64,000 nucleotides of DNA, taken from the NCBI GenBank assembly GCA_013368445.1, contig JAACJO010000001.1, forward strand, positions 2,852,001 through 2,916,000. The letters run 5' to 3'. Source of the stretch: Leucocoprinus leucothites (lineage: Eukaryota; Basidiomycota; Agaricomycetes; Agaricales; Agaricaceae). The notes below the pieces were generated by a model. It searched no databases. It was not told where the DNA came from and saw only the letters and a list, made by a program, of their open reading frames with translations. Both the position numbers and the translations under genes were made by a program. Shown piece by piece: positions 48,679-58,595 of the stretch (position 1 is its first letter; the number at the start of each line of letters is the position of its first letter).

Positions 48679-50121
48679 ATGATTGGAGCAGGTGCACCAG
48701 CGGTGAGTGTCGTGGCTTTGCTCCTTGAGGCTGCGCGCTAAACACCTTTCGACATAGCTCTTTGGTTATTGCATAGACATCTTTCTCTATGGCATCCTCA
48801 CCGTTCAAACTTGTAAGCACAGCTCACGTCCATATCCCTTGCCCAATGGTTATTGACCCACCATTCGCTCAATTAGATCTTTACTACCTCGCCTTCCCGC
48901 ACGATAAACGACTAACTAAAGCGGTTGTATACTTTGTGTATATTGCCGGTATGCTTCAATCGGCTGTCGCACTATACGACTTCTACACATTGTTCTGTAC
49001 GGCGGATGGAAATCAATGGTTAGAGGGCAAGGATGTCCATCGGTTTGGGTTGATGTGGCTCGTACTCCCTGTGTGCGGCTCATTGAGTAAGCATTGTCCC
49101 CCGCAATCTTTCCGCTTCCGCAGTCTGATATCCCCCCCCTACCAGTCACGGCCGTCGTCCAACTGCTGTACGCACATCGTATCTATACGATTTCTGCAAG
49201 CAGGCTGTGTGCAGCCATTGTCGCTGTGGTAAGTCCACGTGCCAATGTCAGCATTCTTGCAAGTATCTAAGTCGGAGATGTATATTTTCACTAGCTGGCC
49301 TCACTACAGTTTATCATCGGAATCATTTCGGCTGGATTGGTCTATGCCCCGCGGAAACTAGAAGCCGTGGCTCCTTTCCCAACCTTTGACGAACCAGGAT
49401 ATATATTGCTACTGGTGAGATATATAAGACCCCGTCCCCAGTTACTAGCCAGCTGAGCGTTCTGCATAGGTTGGCGTGGTTTTCGAAGCCATTTGTGACA
49501 CCTTCATCGCGATATTTATGACTTCTTTCGTATGTATTGTCTCTTCGGTACCAAAAGGTTACCTACTAAGCTTTCAATCATTTAGATTTTGGGACAGTTC
49601 CGGGGAGCATCAAAATCGACGCAAGTCCTTGTCACGAAGTCGAAACGCCTGGTCTTTGAAACTGGTATCATGACAGGTGATTATGAGCAATTCATACGAT
49701 AGAGTTCATGATGCTGACATACACGAATTTCTTCGCAGCCGTCACAGCCATCTGCTATGCGGTGCTCTCGTTCCTCCACAAAGATCACTGGTATTTGATT
49801 CCAGGACTCGCTCTGGGCAAGTTCTCCGGCACTGCTATGCTTGTTCTGCTGAACAATCGCTTTGTGATACTTGGAGGCCGAAACTCTCCGCATCCTGACT
49901 TTGACATCCCATCCTACCGTCAATCAGTTGTGGATACTGATAATAGCCCGGGCGTCTCGCATGGGATTGCCTTTGCACATAGTCGCCCCACGAACACCAC
50001 GTTTACGAGCGGAGGTGTACCTACCATAACCGTTGATCTGGCTAGCCCTCGACTCGAGCGTGTATCGGAGGAATCAAACGGAGCAAGCGAAAAGGCGAAG
50101 GGGCAAAATCCTCAAGCTTGA
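48679..50121 (+). CDS. DUF6534 membrane protein, copy B
   Basis: About eight exons that all join in phase. A short first exon (48679-48702, MIGAGAPA) splices to LFGYCIDIFLYGILTVQT (from 48758). Then YLYYLAFPHDKRLTKAVVYF, FGLMWLVLPVCGSL, TAVVQLLYAHRIYTISASRL, LASLQFIIGIISAGLVYAPR, VGVVFEAICDTFIAIFMTSF, ILGQFRGASKSTQVLVTKSK with RLVFETGIMT, and the final exon AVTAICYAVLSFLHKDHWYL through LGKFSGTAMLVLLNNRFVIL. Seven hydrophobic helices are visible, followed by a hydrophilic Ser/Thr-rich cytosolic tail of about 90 residues. Family function is unknown. It is the most divergent array member and the parent of truncated copy E. It is followed by an F-box 3' fragment on the other strand. Confidence 0.85.
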
Positions 50122-50499
50122 TGTAAACCATACGATGAAGACATTGACGTACATACTATCAATTGCTGTACATGATTTATTTATGGAAATACAAGGCATT
50201 ATTATATGGTGTGGGGCCGTTCAAACCAGTCTCCATTGACTTATCATGCGTTGGAGGATCTGCAAATCTTTACATGTTGATCTTTCCGCTTAAGCAGACC
50301 TTCCAAGGGATTGTGGGTCGGTCTAACCTTCCACTTGAAACTTAGCTGTTCTCAGATCACCAGTCGTGGAAAGCCTGCAAGTCATCGTCAAGCTAGAGAG
50401 CAACAAAACAATAAGACTCCCATTATAAAAGGACTCACCACGTTATCCGCCCGAGCTGTCAATTACCGGCACATGTCCACGGAAATTCACTATCAATTG

Positions 50500-50966
50500 C
50501 TTTAGGACGATACCACGAACCGAACGAATTTCCTCCTTTTATTCCCACTCGTTAACTGGTACCGTCAATGAGCCTATCAAATCTAGCCTTCTGTTCCATC
50601 GACCACTGTTCCCGGGTGACGGGGATACTGGGAATGACACCGGGAGACGACGGGCTAACACGGAAAACAGAGAAGCGATCAGATTTTTTGTTGGCACCAG
50701 AAGGTTGCTCCCCATGAATCACACGTATTGACAGTGAGCATTTCCTTAAGACTGGCAACGAGTGATATGATGTGGCTTTAGATCTTTGGTTCGTCTCTCA
50801 CGTCTAGAATTTCCTTTATTTTTAGCCTCGTCATAATTAGGTCCTTTGGATCCATTTTATCGGCAAGACTATGCTCGAGCAACTTTAAATACTCTGACTG
50901 GTTTGGTATCAGGTTTAGGTGGGACATTAAAGAGTCACTTTCACGCCACAATCGGAAGCTGACCAT
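50500..50966 (-). pseudogene. F-box gene 3' fragment G1
   Basis: The reverse strand gives VFRVSPSSPGVIPSIPVTRE followed by QWSMEQKARFDRLIDGTS. This corresponds to the C-terminal end of the larger F-box genes (VFHVSPSCPVALSGMPIILG, QWSVEQKARFDGLIEGS). An upstream stretch with SEYLKLLEHSL resembles REFLEYIDLLLEML. The 5' two thirds, including the F-box, are absent; the fragment stops where DUF6534 copy C begins (ATG 50979). Confidence 0.65.
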
Positions 50967-50978
50967 CTCCCACCTTCC

Positions 50979-52397
50979 ATGTCCGAGGTTCTGCCTTCAA
51001 AATTTACAACCGGAGAGATCAGAGAAGTAACGGTGAGTGGCACATTGATTATTGAAGAGTTTCAGTCCTTGATTCCCGAGAGCGAGATAGGTCTACACAG
51101 ACCTGAACTGGTCTCTGGGAATTAGACAGCTAGCTGTGAGCTCAGCGCTACACTAAGATGTTCCTGTTAATGATATCGCGTAGCTTTTTGGCTATTGTTT
51201 TGATATTCTACTTTATGGTTTTCTGACTGTCCAAGTCTGTGAGTTGTTTTAAAGCTGGCACATTTCAAGTAACTCAACGTCAATTATTATCAGACCTCTA
51301 TCATCTGGCTTTCCCGAAAGACAAGAGGTTGACGAAGATAGCCGTGTATCTGGTCTACACTATCGGGTCAATTCAGACAGCCTTTGCGTTGAGAGACTTT
51401 CATGAGTTATTTTGCATTCCTGGAGCACTTGCATATGTAGAGCCTAATCTGCTGTCAGACGACACGGACGACTCAGACCTACATACATTTGGCTTTATGT
51501 GGCTTACAATACCTGTCAGCAGTGCTCTCGGTAAATGGTCTCACATCACTTCACAGAATTAGATTTACACCGTCACCCTTCTTAGTTGCTGTGACCGTCC
51601 AGCTGTTTTATGCCCAACGCATTTGGATAATATCACACTCAAAGATTATTACTCTAACCGTGGCCTTTGTGAGTATAGCGCTGTTAATTATCTGAGTAGT
51701 TCTGATACCCGTATAGCTCGCCTTGGCCCAATTGGGCTGTGGTATATTTTCTGCCATAGTTGCATATGGTATACTACCACCATCACCTGGTGTTCTCATA
51801 ACTGTGAAGACAAGATCAGGTATTGGAACAATTGTCAACATGCTCGTGAGTGCCTCCTATAACAATATTGCAATTTTGGAAGTCACCATTATCCGAAAGG
51901 TCTGGAGTTTGGTTGGAGCTCTTTGTGATCTTGTGATTGCAGTATTCATGTTTGTCTATGTGCGTGCATACACCGGGGCCAAGGCACTTGAAAGTCTCTT
52001 GACCAAATTCGGGTGAGCCAGATTTCGAAACAGACAAAAGGAACATCGAAGACAACGCAAAAGTCTCTACTCAAAATCAAGCGACTTTTATTAGAGACTG
52101 GGCTATTGACAGGTCAGTTAGCACGTGGAATCTGGATCCCTGGCTGTTGCAGTAATTGCCGAAATTACTGACAATACACGCCCATTTTCAGTCTTTGCAG
52201 CTGTGTCTTATATGCTGCTCTCAGCTTTCCCTCCATCAAGCACCTCATATATGGTTCCTGGGCTTTTACTGAGCAAGTTGTATAGTAACTCCATGTTGGC
52301 CGTACTAAATAATCGTCTCCTTATTGAAAAGGGGCGATATGCAGGTCATACAACCGAGATTTCATTTTATGAGCCGAGTGTTGTTACAGGGACATAG
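50979..52397 (+). CDS. DUF6534 membrane protein, copy C
   Basis: Eight or nine exons: 50979-51032 (MSEVLPSKFTTGEIREVT), 51184 onward (LFGYCFDILLYGFLTVQV), YLYHLAFPKDKRLTKIAVYL to SSAL, VAVTVQLFYAQRIWIISHSK, LALAQLGCGIFSAIVAYGIL, VWSLVGALCDLVIAVFMFVY, ISKQTKGTSKTTQKSLLKIK with RLLLETGLLT, and the last exon FAAVSYMLLSAFPPSSTSYM to LLLSKLYSNSMLAVLNNRLL ending GT then stop at 52397. All joins are in phase with GT-AG borders. In-frame stops between 51033 and 51183 fall inside the first intron. It is a predicted 7-TM protein of unknown role. Very similar to copy D, 5,084 bp to the right. Confidence 0.85.
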
Positions 52398-52821
52398 ACT
52401 TTCTCCTAATACATCCTCTAAATAATCAAGTGCCCTTAGGCCTCTTTCTTCCTACCCATCACCAGCGTGATTTCAGTTGTAATATAATGGCAATTGGAGG
52501 TGGATAGAATAAAGAAAGCAAGAAGGAAATTGTGGCTTGGAGTACGGTCATCGCAATCATCTCGCAGCTCGTTTCCATTGGATGGTATTAGGCTGAACGT
52601 AGAGTCGATACTCGGCCGCCAACGGCATATCTATGATGTGTCTTAGCTACTCAAGACAAAGTAAACACGACGATCAAAAGTTTGAGGAAAACGGTCACTG
52701 TTCGCTCGCCCAGCTAAATAATCACCAAAGATAACCGGTGATAACGGTCGTCAAGCCAGAAAACAACAAAGCGATAAAACTCACATTAGAAAAGCACTCA
52801 CCATGCTATCCGCTTCAGCTG

Positions 52822-54627
52822 TCAACTACCAGCACACGTACACGGAAATTCACTATCAATCAATTCAGGGCGATACCACGAACTGAACGGGTTTCCTCCC
52901 TTCACTCCCACTCGTAAGCTACCTTCGATGAGTCCATCAAACCTAGCCTTCTGTTCCACCGACCACTGTCCCAAAATGATCGGCATACCAGAAAGCGCCA
53001 CGGGACATGACGGACTAACATGGAAAACGAGAGATTCGAGCTGTCCGGGTTCCTTGATCCCAACTAGGGGCATTAAAGCTCCCTTTAAGCCACTTCCCAT
53101 CCCAGCAGAGTCAGGCAAATCCGATGCTTGAAGCTTGGAGAGAGTGAGATAGTAGAGAACTTCTCCTGTATTCAGAACGTTATAGGCCTTGAGTGTACCC
53201 CACAGATGTAGCTCATCAAGGGTGATGGCGACATGACCGAGGCGTCTATAAAGACACTCCGTCACGACAAGGGCCAGTCTACTCATCGCGTGCCTAAAGC
53301 ACTTTAGAGCAGGTAAACTGATTAAAAACGTGGTTAACCGCATCTCGAAAGTTTGGAGTGAACGACACCCCGAGGTAATTCCAACTTGACAGCCGTTGAA
53401 GGAATAAAAGAGTCATTCAAGAACCGGGAAGTGGAAAGACTTCATGAGTTTTTCAGCCCATCCGAAATCACAGAAATCCCAAGTCATTATTTTCAGATGG
53501 CTCAGAGTGATTGCTTTTGTTGTACAAGGGCTCATCGACTCGGGAACTCCAGGTCTGAATTAAGGGACGAGTAAGAGAAAGTGTTCGTTTCCGCTGCATG
53601 AATTTCGACGGCTCGCGAGGCTCGAGCAAGTGGAGCAAGGGCCACCCTTGGGCTGGCATTTGACAGGTGTAAGGTGACAAGGTCGTCAAAAGGAAGATGA
53701 TTAGGTGCAATATAACAGTGTAGAAAGAGGTGTCGGAGGTGAGTGAGATCTGCACCTTTTAAAAGGTGGGCTGATAAATAATGTTCTATGGAGTGCTGGC
53801 CACATGAATCCATCCAGGTCAGCTGGGTGAGGTTGGGATAGACCAGTCAATGATCGGAGTCGGGGACAGATGCTGGTCCTCGTACCTTCCGCTCTGGCAT
53901 ATCGCGAGGATAGAATTGGAAAGTAGCCGAGCTTATACTCGCAGGATTCTGACAGGAAATGAGCCGAAGGAGGTCAACGTACGGCACACAAGATCCTCGA
54001 GCCTCGGGACGCTCTGATGATGGGTCCATGGATGGCGGAACTGGATCGAGTAATGAAATGATAGGCAGCGGCGCAGCATTTTCCAAATAAAGTTGCAAGA
54101 TATTCAACGAGCCACGAGGTACAGACTACTCATCCAGAATATCGATGGAGACGCGAGTCCAGAGCGATAGTGCGGAATTCGCGATGTTTGGCCAGGAAGA
54201 ACAAATTGGTTGATAGTCTAGACGAGTGGATATTTGATATCGGGAGATCCTTTGGAGGCCGTGGTTTGGGAGGACCGGCGATTCGCGCAAATGTATGCAA
54301 AAATATCGACGAGTATTTCATAAGGGGTGGACGTTGAGGGGTAACGACGGAGATATTCTCCTTCCCCAGGCCGGGGTTGAGCCGCCGTGGTGTGGATGGT
54401 GTAGTAGGTTGGGAGTTGGTGTTGAAGGGACAGCAGGGAATGGGAATTGAGATGGAGTTGCGGAGTTGAGGCTTGAGGCTAGCACATTTGCCGATGTGTG
54501 GTAGGCGGTCTGGAGTGGTGTGGCAGGCGGCATGGGTGAGTCGAGACGAAATCGCGACATAGACGACCTGTTCGCGAGAGCAGGCGCCTCGTTGAAGGTA
54601 GGGCCGTACGTGGTGAGCGAGGCTCAT
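52822..54627 (-). pseudogene. F-box protein pseudogene 1
   Basis: The 3' part is open (53343-52822: LPALKCFRHAMSRLALVVTE ... VTLDELHLWG-like ... QWSVEQKARFDGLIEGS). The 5' part aligns by eye with F-box gene 2 but only by switching frames (ORF pieces at 53468-53755, 53532-53813, 53847-54107 and 54130-54627). One frameshift lies near 53376, where an extra G follows CCCGAG relative to gene 2. The F-box region is represented only out of frame (SNIHSSRLSTNLF). Also missing is an internal stretch present in gene 2 (SLHFYDWPTCHDNPTREFLE). Non-functional in this form. Confidence 0.75.
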
Positions 54628-54819
54628 TAATCGCGTTGTTTGGCTCTACCGCGTAAGATCACGTGGACGATCAAATTGCTTTCTATGGTAATTTTGAAGG
54701 TGAAACTGAAAAGGTCAACCCCCGTGTTTGGGGCGCGACTGAAATCAGACTCTTACTAGGTGTATTACAACAAAGATCACAGAAGCACACTAGCTGAGTC
54801 TGACTACGGGAGACTACGC

Positions 54820-55188
54820 TACAGCCATTAGCTATGCGGTGTTCTCGTTCCTCCACAAAGATTACTGGTAAGTTATTTGATTCCAGGACTCACTCTGGAC
54901 AAGTTCTCCGGCACTACCATGCTTGTTCTGCTGAACAATCGCTTTGTGATACTTGGAGACCGAAACTCTCCACATCTCGACTTCGATATCCCATCCTACC
55001 ATCAATCAGCTGTGGATACTGATAATAGCCCGGGCATCTCGCATGGGATTGCCTTTGCATATAGTCGTCCCACAAATACCACGTTTACGAGTGGAGGTGT
55101 ACCTACCATAACTGTCGATCTGGCTAGTCCCCGGCTAGAGCGTGTATCGGAGGAATCAAATGGAGCGAGCGAAAAGGCAAAGGGATAG
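54820..55188 (+). pseudogene. DUF6534 copy E (5'-truncated)
   Basis: Only the last exon of copy B is represented: YAVFSFLHKDYW, then LTLDKFSGTTMLVLLNNRFV and a tail PTNTTFTSGGVPTITVDLAS nearly identical to copy B. Relative to B there is a 5-bp insertion after ACTGGTA (near 54870), which shifts the frame inside the helix, and the protein ends a few codons early. All upstream exons are missing, because the duplication breakpoint lies inside the gene. Confidence 0.8.
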
Positions 55189-55579
55189 AATCCTCAAGCT
55201 TGATGTAAACCGCCGTACAATGAAGACATTAACGCACATGCTATCAATTGCTGTGCATAATTTATTTATGGAAATGCAAGACATTATTAAATGGTGTAGG
55301 GCCGTTCGAACCTGTCTCTATTGACTTATCACGCGCTGGAGGGTCTACAAATCCTTAAAAGTCGATTCTTCACCTTCAACAGATTTTTCAAGGGTTTATG
55401 GGTTGGTCTAATCCTCCATTTAAAAGCCAGCTGTTCTCAGATCACCGCGTGGAAAGCCTGCGAGTCATCGTCAAGCCAGAAAGCAACAAAGTGATAAAAC
55501 TCCCATCAGAAAAGAACTTACCACATTATCCACCCAAACTGTCAATTACCAGCGCATGTCCCCAGAAACTCACCATCAA

Positions 55580-56050
55580 TTGATTTAGGGTGATACCACG
55601 AACTGAATAGGTTTCCTCCTTTTATTCCTACTCATTAACTGGTACCTTCAATGAGCCTATCAAATCTAGCCCTCTGTTCCATCGACCACTGTTCCCGGGT
55701 GACGGGGATTCTGGAAATGACACTGGGAGATGATGGGCTAACATGGAAAACAAAGAAGCGATCAGTTTTTTTGTTGGGACCAGAAGCTCCTCGTGAATCA
55801 CACATATTGACAGTGGACTCCATCTCCTTGAGACCAGCAACAAATGATTTAGATCCTTGGTCTTTCTCTCTCAGAAATAGCGACATCTAGAATTCCCTTT
55901 ATTTTAGCCCCATCACAATCAGGTCCTTGGATGCATGGTTACTATTAGTAAGGCTATGCTCGCACAACATTAAATACTCAGATACTTTGACTGGTTTAGT
56001 ACAAGGCTTAGGTGGGACATTGAAGAATCACTTTCACGCCTGACCACCCT
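55580..56050 (-). pseudogene. F-box gene 3' fragment G2
   Basis: The reverse strand reads VFHVSPSSPSVISRIPVTRE followed by QWSMEQRARFDRLIEGTS, the partner of fragment G1, preceded by the same degenerate upstream sequence. It ends just before the ATG of DUF6534 copy D (56063). Confidence 0.65.
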
Positions 56051-56062
56051 CTCCCACTTCCC

Positions 56063-57530
56063 ATGTCTGAGATTCTGCCTTCTGATTTTCCAACCAGAGA
56101 GATCACCGGAGAAATAACAGTGAGTTGCACAGTGATTATTGAAGAGTTCTAGTCTTTGACTCCAGAGAGTGAGATAGGCTTATATAGACCCAAATGAGAT
56201 CTTCAAAATCAAACACGCAGCTGTGAGTTCAGCGCTATGTTCAGATGTTCCTATCAATGACATTATGTAGCTTTTTGGCTATTGCTTTGATATTCTACTA
56301 TATGGTTTTCTGACTGTTCAAGTCTGTGGGTTGCCTAAAGTGTCCTTCAAGGTATGTTTTTAATAACTCAATGTCACTGACATCTATCAGATGTCTATTA
56401 TCTAGCTTTCTCAAAAGACAAAAAGTTGACGGAGGCAACTGTATATCTGGTCTACACTATTGGATCTATTCAGACGGCCTTTGCCTTGCGAGATTTTCAT
56501 GAGTTGTTCTGCATTCCAGGACTCACACTTAGGCTTGTGCAGGTTGTACACACAAAACAGGTTACTCTGGTGTCAGACATCTCAGACCTGCATGCCTTTG
56601 GTTTCATGTGGCTTACAATACCTGTCAGCAGTGCTCTTGGTAAGTGGTCCCACATAACTTCAAATAATAAGTTTACACCCTCATCCTTCTTAGTTGCTGT
56701 GACTGTCCAGTTGTTTTATGCCCAGCGCATCTGGATAGTATCACACTTGAAGAGCATTACTCTAATTGTGGCTCTTGTGAGTACAGTGCCATCACTCATC
56801 TAAGCAACTTTGACAAAACTCATACAGCTCGCCTTGGCCCAACTGGGCTGTGGTATATTTTCTGCCATAATTGTATATCGCCTATTACCACCATTGCCTC
56901 CAGAAATTTCCCCGTCTTCCGTCTTAATGGAAATTACTATTTTCAATGGAAGAATTGTCAACGGGCTTGTGAGTGCTTGCCATGGCAATCTTGCAATTTT
57001 GGAGATCATCATTGATATTGTGAAAGGTCTGGGGTTGCATTGGAGGTCTTTGTGATCTTGTGATTGCAGTATTCATGTTTGTTTATGTACGTACATGTAC
57101 CGAGTTGAGCCTCCTGAAAGTCTCTTGACCAAACTCGGGCAAGCCAGATTTCGAAACAGACAAAAGGAACATCAAGGACAACACAAAAATCTCTACTCCA
57201 AATCAAACGACTTTTCTTAGAGACTGGGCTATTGACAGGTCAGTTAGCATGCGGCATAGAACCTGGATCCCTGGTTGTTCTATAACGGGTGAAATTACTG
57301 ACATTATATGTCCGTTTTTAGTCATTGCAGCTGTATCCTATATCATGCTCTCAACTTTCACTTCACCCACTCCTACCTCATATATGGTTCCTGGCCTTTT
57401 ACTGAGCAAGTTGTATAGCAACTCCATGTTGGCCGTACTAAATAATCGACTCCTCATTGATAAGGGGCGATATGCGAGTCATACAACTGGGGTTTCATTT
57501 TATGAGCCGAGTGTCGCTACAGGAACGTAG
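56063..57530 (+). CDS. DUF6534 membrane protein, copy D
   Basis: The exon structure equals copy C: MSEILPSDFPTREITGEIT, LFGYCFDILLYGFLTVQV, YVYYLAFSKDKKLTEATVYL to SSAL, VAVTVQLFYAQRIWIVSHLK, LALAQLGCGIFSAIIVYRLL, VWGCIGGLCDLVIAVFMFVY, ISKQTKGTSRTTQKSLLQIK with RLLLETGLLT, and the last exon to SNSMLAVLNNRLLIDKGRYA, stop at 57530. All joins are in phase by eye. The first loop after LFCIPG is longer than in C (LTLRLVQVVHTKQ). The second intron donor is GTGGGT instead of GTGAGT. It is apparently intact despite lying in the younger duplicate; function unknown. Confidence 0.82.
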
Positions 57531-57899
57531 GCTCTGTCTTGATAGCTCTTCTAAACAATCAAATACCTTTGGGATTCTTTTTTTATACCTACCACCAGGG
57601 TGAGGTAGTATAATGGCGACGAGTTGAAGGCGGGTAGATTTAATAAAGAAGAAAAAATCATGGCTTGGAGTCAGGATGATTGATAGCAGCCTTATGACCA
57701 ACCGTAACCTCAACTGTCTCTTCTCTCGAATTGAATGGGCCATCTCCCAGCTCAGCCCCATTAGATGATCCTAGGCTGAACATAAAGTCAATACTCGACC
57801 GCCAACGGTAAATCTATGAGTTGTCTTAGCTACTCAAGATAAAGTGTACACAACAATCAATTTGAGGGAGACAAATCATTCGCCAACCCAGCTAAATGG

Positions 57900-58490
57900 T
57901 CACCGGTCGCCGAAGATGACTGACACACTCAATGAACATCAAGTGGCCAGGGCATACTACTGGTAGGCCCAAGATGGAATAGAGGCTCCCGGACGCCGCC
58001 TTCAGCTTATTAGCCAAGATAATCAAGGTAACCTCGATACGCTCCGACGACGGACTCATGCAATACGCTGGATAGGCAAAGATACCGACGCACAAGTTCG
58101 AACCTTGGCATTTCAGTCACACCTGCAACAATCGCTCCGTCAGCCCTGCAAATGTGTATGTATCCGTGGCACAAATCCGCGCGTAGTCTAAGTGTATGGA
58201 CAAATAAAGGATGAGTTGAATAGAACACTTAAAAAGTGAATAGAAGCGAGTAACAACGATATAAACGGCCAAGTTGTCTAGTTAACCATACAATGTTGAA
58301 GCCTATTATCAATTTAACACCCCCTGTTCACGGTTTATCCACGGAAATGCAAGGGATTATCAAATGGTGTGGGGCCGTTCAAACTAGTCCCCTTGAATTT
58401 ACCATGCGTCGGAAGTTTCCCCACCTCAAGTAGACTTTTCAAGAATTCATGGACCGGCCCAATCCTCTGTTTAAAATCTAACTTCGTCTC
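57900..58490. other. extra segment in duplication unit 2, with a third spacer copy
   Basis: Absent from the corresponding place in unit 1 (near 52720). Its right part (58310-58490) is another copy of the spacer seen after copies B and E: TGGTGTGGGGCCGTTCAAAC at 58362-58381 also occurs near 50208, and in diverged form near 55293. Its left part (57905-58300) has no match I could see in the window and no recognisable gene. Confidence 0.6.
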
Positions 58491-58595
58491 AGATAACCGG
58501 GTGTGAAAAGCCTACGAGTTGTCGCCAAGCCAGAAATCAGCAAAGCGATAAAACTCCCATTAGAAAAGCACTCACCATACTGTCCGCTCAAGCTA

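Noticed and set aside
51033..51183. In-frame stops TAA and TAG before LFGYCFDILLYG as evidence that copy C is dead
   Set aside because: They lie inside the first intron; splicing GTGAGT...GCGTAG joins exon 1 and exon 2 in phase, and copies B and D have the same layout.
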